From NCBI RefSeq assembly GCF_009858175.1, contig NZ_CP047393.1:3658001-3722000 (forward strand): a DNA stretch of 64,000 nt, given 5' to 3'. This DNA is from Pontibacillus sp. HMF3514 (lineage in GTDB: Bacteria; Bacillota; Bacilli; Bacillales; BH030062). Position 1 is the stretch's first letter. Each line of letters begins with the position of its first letter. Below the pieces are notes generated by a model. It made no database searches, was not told the origin of the DNA, and was given only the letters and a program-made list of their open reading frames with translations. A program made the translations under genes and the position numbers. Positions 17,428 through 26,868 of this stretch are shown in pieces.

Positions 17428-17667
17428 AAAACTCTTCCCCCTTAGAATGGTGTCCCCCCTGTTTTTCTTTCTCGTTGTAAACCCTTTCACGTTTATGTAT
17501 AACAAGGAAACAAATGTAATTTTTGGTAGTATATATACCAACTTTTATTATAGCTCAATATGACACTCTTTTCATCGTTTTCTGATAATTTTGTATCATT
17601 TTGTTAAATCATGATAGGTTTAGGTTATACAGAAAAGGTAAACGTATGATAAGTGAGGTGATCAATT

Positions 17668-18534
17668 ATGAAAAAGCGTATATCTCATGCACTTGAAGTG
17701 ATCGGGGACAAATCAGCTATTCAAGAAATGACACAAATCTCTGGCGGGGATATTAATCAAGCCTACTACATCCAAACGAATGAACATGAATATTTTATAA
17801 AAGGTAACTCCAATGTTTCGGAACATTTCTTTCGAGTAGAAGCGAAAGGGTTAAAATTAATGAAAGAAACAGGTGCGGTGAATGTACCTGAAGTATATTA
17901 TTACGATGACCCAGTTGAAGACGAAGGTGTCATAGCCTTGGAATGGATAAAAGGAAATAAAGACTCCAGAACTGAAGAAAAACTAGGTGAACAACTTGCC
18001 TATATGCACCAACATTTTGGTGAAAGCCACGGTTTTGATGAAGATACTTTTATCGGTCTGCTTCCTCAGCCGAATAAGTTCTATGATAAATGGGTGGATT
18101 ATTATCATGAATGTAGACTCGTCTCTCAGTTTAATATTGCTGCTGAGCGCGGCAGGTTACCACTTGACCGTAAACACCTATTAAAAAAATTAATGGAGCG
18201 TTTACCAGAGTGGATTGATTATGGAGCGAAGCCTTCACTCCTTCATGGAGACTTATGGGGTGGCAACTGGATGGCTGGCAAAAATGGATCTCCTTACTTA
18301 ATTGACCCTTCAGTGTTATATGGAGATCATGCCTTCGAAATCGCATTTACAGAATTGTTTGGTGGATACTCCGATGCATTTTATCAAGCTTATCAGGAAA
18401 GGTTTCCACTTCCAGAACATTATGAAGATATTAAAGCAATTTATCAGTTGTACTACTTACTTGTTCATTTAAACCTTTTCGGTGAAGCTTATGGTAGTTC
18501 AGTAGATCGAATCTTGAAATATTATGTAGGGTAA
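17668..18534 (+). CDS. Fructosamine-3-kinase family protein
   Basis: A 288-aa protein of the fructosamine/ketosamine kinase family (choline-kinase-like fold). Visible are the early SGGDINQAYYI segment, the Lys of EYFIKGN, VIALEWI, the catalytic LLHGDLWGGNW (about 192-202) and the metal-binding LIDPSVLYGDH. Family members phosphorylate sugars attached to amines, which starts protein deglycation; bacterial substrates vary. The ribosome binding site GTGAGGTGATC precedes the ATG. It is a single gene between a nucleotidase (opposite strand) and a convergent DUF523 gene. Confidence 0.85.
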   Translation: MKKRISHALEVIGDKSAIQEMTQISGGDINQAYYIQTNEHEYFIKGNSNVSEHFFRVEAKGLKLMKETGAVNVPEVYYYDDPVEDEGVIALEWIKGNKDSRTEEKLGEQLAYMHQHFGESHGFDEDTFIGLLPQPNKFYDKWVDYYHECRLVSQFNIAAERGRLPLDRKHLLKKLMERLPEWIDYGAKPSLLHGDLWGGNWMAGKNGSPYLIDPSVLYGDHAFEIAFTELFGGYSDAFYQAYQERFPLPEHYEDIKAIYQLYYLLVHLNLFGEAYGSSVDRILKYYVG

Positions 18535-18547
18535 ATTCATATCCATT

Positions 18548-18576
18548 GGTGTGCCGCGCTATGTCGCGGCAACACC
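18548..18576. terminator. Hairpin between convergent genes, possible weak terminator
   Basis: GGTGTGCCGCG pairs with CGCGGCAACACC around CTATGT, with small mismatches. It is GC-rich and sits exactly between convergent stops, but neither strand has a proper T-tract, so the termination role is uncertain. Confidence 0.4.
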
Positions 18577-18597
18577 TCATAGGTTCAGCACATATGT

Positions 18598-19569
18598 TTA
18601 TGCATAAGCTCTACCTTTTCCAGAATCGCTAATCTCAACTAGATCTTCTGGATAAGGTTCAAAATAGGTTTGTTGTTTAAGGTAATCATGGTCAAACCGA
18701 ATCACCCATGATTTCAATATTCCTAAAACCGTACTTAAAGGAATTTTTTCATTGTAGTATTTATCTAATTCCTCTAAGAAGAAATCTTTTTCCCCTTTTG
18801 TCAGTTCATTTTTAAAGTAACCCATGATATGCTGACACACATTTACGTTGGACCTGCGATTAGGAGCTCTTCGAAACATCCAAGTCAAATGCTTTTCATA
18901 TTCTTCAAACATTTCTTCCACTGGTAGTTTTTCCTGATTTGCTGTAAGTCTACCCATATCCTTTAATGTTTTTTGATTGTATGTCATAAAAAGATACTTG
19001 TTTATGGATTGAAAAAGAACCAGTTTCTTCATTGAAGGTTCTTTTTTCAACTCGCGGAAATGCGCTAATGTAAAGAGCTTTGTAAAAAAGTGTTCGCGAA
19101 TACGAAAGTTTTTCAATCTTCCTTCTTCTTCAACTGCTAAACCCGGATGTCGATCCAATACTTCTTGTGCAAACAACCCTTTCGTTTTTCCTACTACCGG
19201 GGATTTCTCAGGCTTATCATACACTTTTACGTCTTGGATACCGCAAGTAGGGGAACGATTTTTTAATAAAAAGCCATCTACATCTCCTAAGGAATCTAAA
19301 AATCCATTTGCAAACGTACGCATGTGTTCTGTAAGGTCTTTTCCTGTCGCTGGTTGTACTAAACGCTCCTCATCTTCTTCACGGACGATTCGAATAATAT
19401 CTCTCGGAACTCCTAACCCTATCTCTACTTCAGGACAGATAGGCATGAACGTAACATGAGGCTCTAATCGTTGTACGACTTTATCCGGTATTACTTCACC
19501 ATTGTATCGAACTTGATCAAATTCAAGGCACTTACTGACAACAACTTTTGGTGTGGCAAATTCACGCAT
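18598..19569 (-). CDS. DUF523 and DUF1722 two-domain protein (YbgA-like)
   Basis: A 323-aa protein. The N-terminal half is DUF523, with the conserved Cys pattern VVSKCLEF, PICPEVEIGLGVPR and the signature KNRSPTCGIQDVKVY. The C-terminal half (about 190-320) is DUF1722 (YbgA). The Cys residues suggest metal or cofactor binding. DUF523 proteins have been linked to 2-thiouracil desulfidation, but no role is proven for the fusion. AGAGGG 6 nt before the ATG at 19569 sets the start; the frame extends to 19620 without such a site. Confidence 0.8.
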   Translation of the reverse strand: MREFATPKVVVSKCLEFDQVRYNGEVIPDKVVQRLEPHVTFMPICPEVEIGLGVPRDIIRIVREEDEERLVQPATGKDLTEHMRTFANGFLDSLGDVDGFLLKNRSPTCGIQDVKVYDKPEKSPVVGKTKGLFAQEVLDRHPGLAVEEEGRLKNFRIREHFFTKLFTLAHFRELKKEPSMKKLVLFQSINKYLFMTYNQKTLKDMGRLTANQEKLPVEEMFEEYEKHLTWMFRRAPNRRSNVNVCQHIMGYFKNELTKGEKDFFLEELDKYYNEKIPLSTVLGILKSWVIRFDHDYLKQQTYFEPYPEDLVEISDSGKGRAYA

Positions 19570-19738
19570 GTATATCCCTCTTTTTAATATGAATTCTTCA
19601 TTCCCTATTACCCGATTCACTCTTTATTTATGATTCTCGATAGTCTTAGTTTTCCCTTTTCACCTCTTGGGATTCGCTTCAACCTTCTTCTTCTTGTACA
19701 ATGAATGATAACTTAAACCTCGCAAGGAGACAGACAAA

Positions 19739-21307
19739 ATGGATACCACACTTGAGCAATCCTACATCAATCAAACACCTCTATCCTATCGAAGAAAGAA
19801 GGGACAGTACTTCACTCCCCCACATATAGCTGAAGTTATGGTTGAATGGCTCGTTCCCACAGAGCCAGCAACCATTTTAGATCCGGCTGTTGGAACGGGG
19901 ATATTTCCTAGAGCATTAAATCAGCGAATACCAGGCACTATTTCTAATTGGGAAATATACGATATCGATGAATCCTTCATACATCCACTGGAATCAGTGG
20001 GTCTCGATATGTACCATCAAGACTTCCTTCAATCAGACTGGGAGAAGCTTTTTGATGGAATCTTAGCTAATCCGCCTTACTTTAAGTTAAGTAACCATAA
20101 TCATAAAGAGGAGCTACTTAAGACTTTTGAGGAGAAACTAGGTGTTCGCTTACCCGGCAATACGAATATTTATAATCTATTCATTTTAAAATGCCTTGAA
20201 CAACTTAATGTAAACGGAAGAGCTGCTTTTATAGTACCCTCAGATTTTTTAAATGCAGATTATGGGCAGCATATAAAAGCATATTTACTCGAGCATAAAC
20301 TGTTGGATTACGTAGTCATTACAGATTATCAATTGAGCTGGTTTGAAGAGGCGACTACTACCTCTGCTATCCTTTTATGCAGTCGGGAAGAGACAAAAGA
20401 TATTGTAGAATTTATAAATGTACAGTCCGATTCACAAATGAAGAATTTTAAAGAGTTTCTTCAAAGGGTGGATTACTCTAAACCCTATGGAAAGTCTTTT
20501 GCTTACCATGAGCTAAATCCAAGTATTAAATGGAGGCATTATTATCAAGATTCATTATTGGAAACCTATAAAAACCTTCGACCCTTTCATGAGTTTGGAA
20601 AAGCTAAACGAGGGATAGCCACAGGAGCAAATGATTTCTTTTGTTTAAGTGAAAGTGAACGAATTGAATGGGGGTTAGATAGAGAAGTCACTGTCCCTTG
20701 TCTTATCAAAGCCTATCAAGCAAGCGAGCCCTTCTTTACTTGGGAGAATTGGGAATCGTTAAAACATGATGACCATCCTGTGTATGTATTACAAGTAAAA
20801 CAAGAGCATGAGCAACATCATGTTGTTCAACGCTACATTCAATACGGAGAAGAACATCATTTTCATCAAAGATACTTAACGAAACACCGTAACCCCTGGT
20901 ACAAGCCCGAACTAAGGGAACCTGCACCCATTCTTTTTCGTGTATTTAATCGGTCTAGTCTCCAATTCATTCGGAATGAAGCTGGCATAATGCATTTGAC
21001 GTCCTTTCATGGTTTGTATATCCATGAATATTTCATGCATGAAATTGATGTGATTATGGCTTACTTTTTAACCGATGTTGCAAAGGAACTGATGAAAGAA
21101 TCTAGGCGGGAATATGGAAAAGGGCTTTTAAAGTTTGAACCTAATGACTTGAACCAATCTTGGGTTGTGGATTTTGAACGTATTGAAGAAAAAGAAAAGG
21201 ATCAAATTCGTGAGTTATATACGAGCATACGCCAAGAGAGAGCTTTCTCTCGAGATGAGTTATTGTCAAGGTTGAATAAGATGTTTATTAAGATATTGAA
21301 AAGGTAA
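19739..21307 (+). CDS. Orphan N6-adenine DNA methyltransferase (gamma class)
   Basis: A 522-aa protein. Motif X-like KKGQYFTPP (20-28) precedes SAM-binding motif I DPAVGTGIF (48-56) and catalytic motif IV NPPY (111-114), preceded by the LANPPYFKL context. The order X-I-IV with a C-terminal target-recognition region fits the M.TaqI/Eco57I-like group. No PD-(D/E)xK nuclease motif is visible, and no restriction or specificity gene is adjacent, so it looks solitary. Its role may be regulatory or protective methylation. The ribosome binding site AAGGAGACAG precedes the ATG. The recognition sequence is unknown. Confidence 0.8.
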   Translation: MDTTLEQSYINQTPLSYRRKKGQYFTPPHIAEVMVEWLVPTEPATILDPAVGTGIFPRALNQRIPGTISNWEIYDIDESFIHPLESVGLDMYHQDFLQSDWEKLFDGILANPPYFKLSNHNHKEELLKTFEEKLGVRLPGNTNIYNLFILKCLEQLNVNGRAAFIVPSDFLNADYGQHIKAYLLEHKLLDYVVITDYQLSWFEEATTTSAILLCSREETKDIVEFINVQSDSQMKNFKEFLQRVDYSKPYGKSFAYHELNPSIKWRHYYQDSLLETYKNLRPFHEFGKAKRGIATGANDFFCLSESERIEWGLDREVTVPCLIKAYQASEPFFTWENWESLKHDDHPVYVLQVKQEHEQHHVVQRYIQYGEEHHFHQRYLTKHRNPWYKPELREPAPILFRVFNRSSLQFIRNEAGIMHLTSFHGLYIHEYFMHEIDVIMAYFLTDVAKELMKESRREYGKGLLKFEPNDLNQSWVVDFERIEEKEKDQIRELYTSIRQERAFSRDELLSRLNKMFIKILKR

Positions 21308-21484
21308 CCTATTTTATATCATTTAATATACATCTTAATAAATATACAGCTCTATTAATTTTTATTAAATTTCCAGTAGATTTTTGTCGAGTCATGTATT
21401 AAAATAAAATCCGTTGCATACTTATGATGACTTCAGATCAACATGCAAAGGAACATGACCTAAACGTAAAGGAGGATAATGAAG

Positions 21485-22843
21485 ATGAAAAACCAACAAA
21501 AATTTCCGTTTCAACTATCTGATCATTTAAAATTCATCGTGCCATCACTCATTGGTATTTTGTTATTTATGATTCCAATGAATTTAGGCGGGGATGTCAC
21601 CATTCCAGTAGCTTATTTTGCAGGTGTATTACAAGAACGACTTAGTGATCAGCTTTCTGCCATTATGACAATCATTATATCCATTACAGCTATTGGTACG
21701 ATCATAGTCAAGCTTCTAGGTGGTGAATCTTTACGACGTTTTCCATTCTTCAGAAACCTCTTTGATGTTTCTTGGGTCTGGGTCATCATCCGTATTCTCG
21801 GAGCGATCTTTGCCATCATGACATTATTCAAATTTGGATCTGAGATGGTTTATTCAGCGAATACAGGCGGTTTATTGCTAACATCGTTATTGCATATTTT
21901 ATTTACTGTCTTTTTATTTGCAGGGTTATTCCTTCCCTTACTATTGAATTTTGGACTACTTGAACTGTTTGGAATCATGTTAACGAAGATTATGCGCCCC
22001 CTATTTACCACACCTGGGCGCTCTTCGATTGATTCCATTGCTTCTTGGTTAGGTGATGGGACAATTGGAGTTTTATTAACAAGTAAACAGTATGAAGAAG
22101 GGCATTATACGAAACGTGAAGCTGCTGTTATCGGGACAACCTTCTCCATTGTTTCCATAACATTTACACTTGTAGTAGTTGCTGAAGTTGGACTTGGAGA
22201 CATGTTCCCTATCTTCTACGCTACGGTATTACTTGCTGGATTAATTGCTGCAATTATTATGCCGCGTATCCCACCATTATCGAAAAAGGAAGATACCTTT
22301 TTAAGTGGTGAAAAGGCTAGCGCTGAGCCGGGTACTCCTGAAGGATATAATTTATTTAGCTGGGGGTATTACAAAGCTGTTGAGCGTGGAAAAGAACAGT
22401 CAAGTGTTAAGGACTTCTTTAAACAAGGATTCCAAAACATTTTAGACATGTGGATGGGGGTTGCGCCTATTGTCATGGCGCTTGGTACGATTACACTTGT
22501 GATCGCTGAATATACACCACTTTTCACATGGCTTGGGTATCCATTCATTCCATTGCTTGAACTTATGCAAATCCCTGAAGCAAACGCTGCTTCCGAAACC
22601 ATTTTAGTAGGCTTTGCAGATATGTTCTTACCAGCCATCATTGGATCTTCTATTGAGAGTGAAATGACACGCTTTATCATTGCTGCATTATCCGTTACGC
22701 AGTTGATTTATATGTCAGAGGTTGGTGGACTTTTATTAGGTTCTAAGATTCCAATTGGAATGAAAGACCTTTTCATCATATTTGTGGAACGTACGATTAT
22801 TACACTACCGATTATTACGGCAATTGCTCATATTATTTTTTAA
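21485..22843 (+). CDS. YjiH-family multi-pass membrane protein (nucleoside-recognition/Gate domain)
   Basis: About 452 aa with ten or so membrane helices, related to YjiH and to the Gate domain of nucleoside and SpmA/SpmB-type transporters. Typical elements are SIASWLGDGTIGVLLTSKQY, GTTFSIVSITFTLVVV and the C-terminal SSIESEMTRFIIAALSVTQ. The transported substrate is unknown. The start is placed at the ATG at 21485, 9 nt after AAAGGAGG; an ATG two codons earlier is too close. It is a single gene followed by a strong terminator. Confidence 0.75.
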   Translation: MKNQQKFPFQLSDHLKFIVPSLIGILLFMIPMNLGGDVTIPVAYFAGVLQERLSDQLSAIMTIIISITAIGTIIVKLLGGESLRRFPFFRNLFDVSWVWVIIRILGAIFAIMTLFKFGSEMVYSANTGGLLLTSLLHILFTVFLFAGLFLPLLLNFGLLELFGIMLTKIMRPLFTTPGRSSIDSIASWLGDGTIGVLLTSKQYEEGHYTKREAAVIGTTFSIVSITFTLVVVAEVGLGDMFPIFYATVLLAGLIAAIIMPRIPPLSKKEDTFLSGEKASAEPGTPEGYNLFSWGYYKAVERGKEQSSVKDFFKQGFQNILDMWMGVAPIVMALGTITLVIAEYTPLFTWLGYPFIPLLELMQIPEANAASETILVGFADMFLPAIIGSSIESEMTRFIIAALSVTQLIYMSEVGGLLLGSKIPIGMKDLFIIFVERTIITLPIITAIAHIIF

Positions 22844-22848
22844 TTTTT

Positions 22849-22900
22849 AAGAGAAGATACTTTTTAGCCAGAAATGCTGGTTTAGTATCTTCTCTTTTTT
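22849..22900 (+). terminator. Strong terminator of the YjiH-type gene
   Basis: AGAGAAGATACT pairs with AGTATCTTCTCT, with an inner CAG/CTG mini-stem, followed by TTTTTTT. Confidence 0.9.
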
Positions 22901-22913
22901 TACTCCATCCTTA

Positions 22914-23493
22914 AAGCCCCCTTATCTTGAAGACTTGGATTCGAGATATAGTGCGTATGGTTCCGTTGCTTTTATGGAGTGCGGTGGGCTGGGAAACGGG
23001 CTGCTTTCCCCGGACGAACGATCGAGCCTCCTCATCCGCTACGCTTCTTGCGGGGTCTCGCTCGCCCGTTTTTCCGGAGGAGTCAGCCCGTTTCCCAGCC
23101 CACCTTAGCCGAATGGTGATGAACGGAACCCTTGACTGAAAAGAGGAGCTAATTGATGCATTGTGCTAAACCATAATTACATAGATAGTGACTAAGATAT
23201 TAAGCATGTTCAAGGTGTTTATAAGATCAATTTACTACTTTTATGACGAGTGAGAAATCCACTTATTCGAGCTGGTCCGTTAACCTCCACTTCTATAGGG
23301 GGAAGGAAACGGTGAGACTCCAGTGGTATTACGATCGGGCGAGACCCCGCAGAGAGTGAAACGAACGAGGAGGCTCGAACGTGAGTCCACAGGACGCGAA
23401 CCGTTTCACTGACCCCTTCCTCTTTTTACCGTAACGGAACCACCCTCTCACAAAGATGCTTATTCAATATTATTGCCATTTAACTTAATAAAA
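22914..23493. repeat. Composite inverted-module repeat, copy 3
   Basis: The gap 22844-23598 holds no gene beyond this element. The left module (about 22921-23131) begins CTTATCTTGAAGACTTGG and has perfectly complementary 21-bp arms at 22983-23003 and 23084-23104. The right module (about 23272-23447) is inverted, starts GGTCCGTTAAC and ends GTAACGGAACC. The outer right edge ATTATTGCCATTTAACTT recurs in the remnant at 30.8 kb. The 145-bp middle differs from the other copies. A short ORF at 22927-23139 is only the hairpin read through. Confidence 0.8.
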
Positions 23494-23628
23494 TTCTTTG
23501 TATTTTCTAAACAAAATCATGTCAACGTCCTCCCTCTTAAAACCCAATGAAAGTAAACAGATTTCACATGTGTAAAATTCCCACTTTGTAGAACAATAAT
23601 GAAAAATATGAGCAAAGGGGTTACATAT

Positions 23629-25260
23629 ATGAAAGTTGCGGAGTTATTTGTGAAATGCCTTGAGCATGAAGGTGTTGAATATATTTTTGGTGTTCCCGGT
23701 GAAGAAAATATTGATTTGATGGATGCATTAAAGGATTCTTCTATTCAATTTGTTGTGACCAGACATGAGACAGGTGCGGCGTTTATGGCTTCCCATTACG
23801 GAAGACTTACCGGAAAGCCTGGTGTTTGTCTTGCAACACTGGGCCCTGGTGCTACGAACTTACTGACGGGTGTAGCAAATGCGAATATGGACCAATCTCC
23901 CGTTGTCGCAATTACAGGTCAAGCTGGCTTGAATCGTCAGCACAAGATTTCACACCAGTATTATGACTTAGTATCTGTGTACGAACCTGTAACAAAATGG
24001 AATGCACAGATCAAAAAAGCAGAAATTGTACCAGAAGTAATACGCAAAGCGTTTCAAGTTGCAAGCCAAGAAAAGCCTGGGGCTACACATATTGATTTAC
24101 CTGAAGATATTGCAGACATGAAAGTCGAAGCAAGCCCATTAGAAATAAGAAGAGAACCTATATCCGTTGCGTCTGATGACATGATTCAAGATGCAGCTGA
24201 ACTCATATCCCATGCAAGTTCCCCTATTATTCTGGCGGGGAATGGAATTACAAGAGACAACGCATCTAAGAACTTACGCCAATTCGTAGAAAAGCATCAA
24301 ATTCCAGTCGTTCATTCCTTCATGGGGAAAGGAGCACTGTCTTGGGATCATGAACTTAGCTTGCTAACTGCAGGAGTAGACAATGACTACCCATCATGTG
24401 CGTTCGCTGAGGCTGACTTAATCATCCCTGTAGGTTTTGATATGGCAGAAGTAGCGCCTAAGAGTTGGAATCCAAATGGAGATACGCCTATTCTCCATAT
24501 TGATAGTCAGCCTGCAGAGACTGATGAGTATTACCCTGTAGAAACAAGCCTTATTGGGGATATCAGCTCCAACCTCGACAAACTAAGTGAGCGCTTATCT
24601 CCTAAGCAGCGTGACCTTTCTTGGGTAGCTACCATTCGAGAGAAGGCTCTGGGTGAACTCAAAGAATTTGAGAGTGATACCTCCTTTCCAATGAAACCGC
24701 AAAAAATTATTTCTGATTTACGTGCTGTTTTAAATAAAGAGGACATTGTCATATCCGATGTAGGGGCTCACAAAATGTGGACGTCTCGTTTGTTCCATAG
24801 TTATGAACCGAATACATGTCTTATATCAAACGGCCTTGCATCTATGGGTGTGGCTGTACCAGGGGCTATTGGAGCTAAATTAGTTCATCCCGATAAAACA
24901 GTAGTAGCCTTATGTGGAGACGGAGCTTTTCAAATGACGAGTGCAGAACTCGAAACAGCAAAGCGATTGAACCTCCCAATCGTAGTTCTTCTCTGGCGTG
25001 ATGAAGGATACGGATTGATTGAATGGCATCAAATGAAAAAATTTGACCGCGCTTCTCATATTGATTTTACAAATCCAGATTTTATTAAGCTTGCGGAAGC
25101 TTACGGATTTGAAGCGATGCAAATTAACTCAGGAGATACCTTACAAGATACGTTAAAGAAAGCGATCTCCTTAAACAAACCAGTTCTTATTGATTGTCCT
25201 GTTGACTATGACGAGAACATGAAATTGACAAAAAAGCTAAAGAATATGCAATGCGAATAG
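23629..25260 (+). CDS. Acetolactate synthase-like thiamine-diphosphate enzyme
   Basis: A 543-aa enzyme of the acetolactate synthase/2-oxoacid decarboxylase superfamily. The N-terminal Pyr domain has the catalytic Glu47 (RHETGAAFMA) and GPGATNLLTG. The central domain follows, then the C-terminal PP domain with the ThDP/Mg motif CGDGAFQM and NLPIVVLLWRD. The reaction is probably condensation or decarboxylation of a 2-oxoacid. No regulatory subunit, alsD or ilv genes are adjacent. Instead an aldehyde dehydrogenase follows 11 bp later, which would suit a decarboxylase producing an aldehyde. AAAGGGG 8 nt before the ATG at 23629 sets the start; an upstream in-frame ATG is not supported. Confidence 0.75.
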   Translation: MKVAELFVKCLEHEGVEYIFGVPGEENIDLMDALKDSSIQFVVTRHETGAAFMASHYGRLTGKPGVCLATLGPGATNLLTGVANANMDQSPVVAITGQAGLNRQHKISHQYYDLVSVYEPVTKWNAQIKKAEIVPEVIRKAFQVASQEKPGATHIDLPEDIADMKVEASPLEIRREPISVASDDMIQDAAELISHASSPIILAGNGITRDNASKNLRQFVEKHQIPVVHSFMGKGALSWDHELSLLTAGVDNDYPSCAFAEADLIIPVGFDMAEVAPKSWNPNGDTPILHIDSQPAETDEYYPVETSLIGDISSNLDKLSERLSPKQRDLSWVATIREKALGELKEFESDTSFPMKPQKIISDLRAVLNKEDIVISDVGAHKMWTSRLFHSYEPNTCLISNGLASMGVAVPGAIGAKLVHPDKTVVALCGDGAFQMTSAELETAKRLNLPIVVLLWRDEGYGLIEWHQMKKFDRASHIDFTNPDFIKLAEAYGFEAMQINSGDTLQDTLKKAISLNKPVLIDCPVDYDENMKLTKKLKNMQCE

Positions 25261-25271
25261 GAGGCAACAAG

Positions 25272-26705
25272 ATGCAAATTGGATCCATTATCAATGGTCA
25301 GGAACGAAAGGAAGATAACCGACAAACAATGGATGTTTTTAATCCATATAATCAAGAGAAAGTCGTTACGCTTATGTTAGCTACAAAAGATGATTTAAAT
25401 GAAGCTGTTGAGAGTTGCTTCGAAACGTTTCATAACAAAATGAACCACATGCCTGCTCACGATCGTGCGGATATTTTAAGAAGAGCAGCAGATTTACTTG
25501 AAGAACGTGAAGAGGAATTCGCACAAACCATTGTCCAAGAAGCTGGAAAGCCTATTAAATACAGTAAAGGTGAAGTGCAGCGTGCGGTGCAAGTTATTCG
25601 TTTTGCATCTGAATTAGCTAAAAACATCTATGGTGAAGTAATCCCCATGGACGCAGCAGTCGGTGGACAAAACCGCATGGGATTGGTGAAGCGAAAGCCA
25701 CTGGGTGTAGTAGGGGCGATCACCCCTTTCAATTTTCCATTGAACCTCTCCTTGCATAAAATCGCACCAGCCATTGCAGCAGGAAATACGGTCGTGTACA
25801 AACCTGCAGAGAAAACACCTCTTTCTGCTTATAAGCTTGTACGTCTTTTTCAACAAGCAGGACTGCCCGATGGAGCATTAAATCTTGTTCTTGGAACTGG
25901 AAAAGAAGTTGGTGAACCACTTGTCCAACATGATAAGGTCCAAAAAATCACATTCACAGGAAGTGTTCCTGTTGGTAAAAACATTCGAGAATCAGCAGGT
26001 TTAAAAAAGGTTACGCTTGAACTTGGCTCTAATTCACCGAATATCATATTTAATGATGCAAATCTAGAAGAAGCAGTGGAAGGTCTCGTAAAAGGGGCAT
26101 TTGCCTTCTCAGGTCAGGTTTGTATTTCCGCTCAACGAATTTATGTACATCGAGATATTTACGACACATTCCTCGAAAAATACGTAGAACTAACGAAAAC
26201 GTTAACCATTGGAAATCCAGAAGATGAGGATACAGATTTTGGGCCAATGATTAATGAAGATGAAGCAAAACGAGCGAAGCAATGGATCGATGATGCAGTT
26301 GAAAAAGGAGCTAAAGTGCATACCGGCGGAAAACGAAATGGAACGATTTTAGAACCTACCATTATGTCGGACGTAAAAAACGATATGAAAATTATTGCTC
26401 AGGAAGTATTTGCTCCTATTGTGTCGGTAATGCCTTTTGATTCTGAAGAAGAAGTCGTTCGACGATCCAATGACTCAATTTATGGCTTACAAGCCGGTGT
26501 TTTCACCAAAGACATGGATCGAGCTTTCCGTGTTGCGGATCTGCTTGAGATGGGTGGCGTTTGGATTAATGAGATCTCTACCTATCGCCAAGATAACCAT
26601 CCATATGGCGGGGTCAAGCAAAGCGGAATGGGAAAAGAAGGCGTTAAATATGCCATTGAAGATATGACAGAAATGAAATTTATCGGAGTTAAACTAAAGG
26701 GATAA
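25272..26705 (+). CDS. NAD(P)-dependent aldehyde dehydrogenase
   Basis: A 477-aa ALDH-superfamily enzyme that oxidises an aldehyde to the acid. Seen are the cofactor-site segment GAITPFNFPLNL, KPAEKTPLSAY, the FTGSVPVGKNI loop, the general-base Glu in LELGSNSPN and the catalytic Cys in FSGQVCISAQR. The ending GGVKQSGMGKEG is typical. The start ATG at 25272 follows AGGAGGCAACAAG, which overlaps the stop of the TPP enzyme, so the two form a tight operon. The aldehyde substrate is presumably the product of the upstream enzyme, but this is inference. Relatives include lactaldehyde, benzaldehyde and non-phosphorylating glyceraldehyde-3-phosphate dehydrogenases. Confidence 0.85.
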   Translation: MQIGSIINGQERKEDNRQTMDVFNPYNQEKVVTLMLATKDDLNEAVESCFETFHNKMNHMPAHDRADILRRAADLLEEREEEFAQTIVQEAGKPIKYSKGEVQRAVQVIRFASELAKNIYGEVIPMDAAVGGQNRMGLVKRKPLGVVGAITPFNFPLNLSLHKIAPAIAAGNTVVYKPAEKTPLSAYKLVRLFQQAGLPDGALNLVLGTGKEVGEPLVQHDKVQKITFTGSVPVGKNIRESAGLKKVTLELGSNSPNIIFNDANLEEAVEGLVKGAFAFSGQVCISAQRIYVHRDIYDTFLEKYVELTKTLTIGNPEDEDTDFGPMINEDEAKRAKQWIDDAVEKGAKVHTGGKRNGTILEPTIMSDVKNDMKIIAQEVFAPIVSVMPFDSEEEVVRRSNDSIYGLQAGVFTKDMDRAFRVADLLEMGGVWINEISTYRQDNHPYGGVKQSGMGKEGVKYAIEDMTEMKFIGVKLKG

Positions 26706-26713
26706 TCCCTCTC

Positions 26714-26742
26714 GCATGCAGTTGAATAACTGCATGCTTTTT
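26714..26742 (+). terminator. Terminator of the TPP enzyme/ALDH operon
   Basis: A perfect 10-bp stem GCATGCAGTT/AACTGCATGC with a 4-nt loop, followed by TTTTT. Confidence 0.9.
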
Positions 26743-26868
26743 ATTTACATAAATATGGTTAAAAGCCCACCAATTACTAGTTTAGAGTCTTTTCTTTTTT
26801 GTTACGATAAGCATATACTACATATTTTTCAAACAATTAAGACGTTTCAGCAGGAGGCTAAACACACC

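Noticed and set aside
23629-25260. Calling the TPP enzyme alsS
   Set aside because: Only the superfamily motifs are certain; the N-terminal VPGEENIDLMD region and the ALDH partner differ from classical AlsS loci.
26716-26868. N-terminal extension of the LysM/NlpC-P60 protein
   Set aside because: The extension contains the upstream terminator hairpin and would hide the signal peptide; AGGAGG marks the ATG at 26869.
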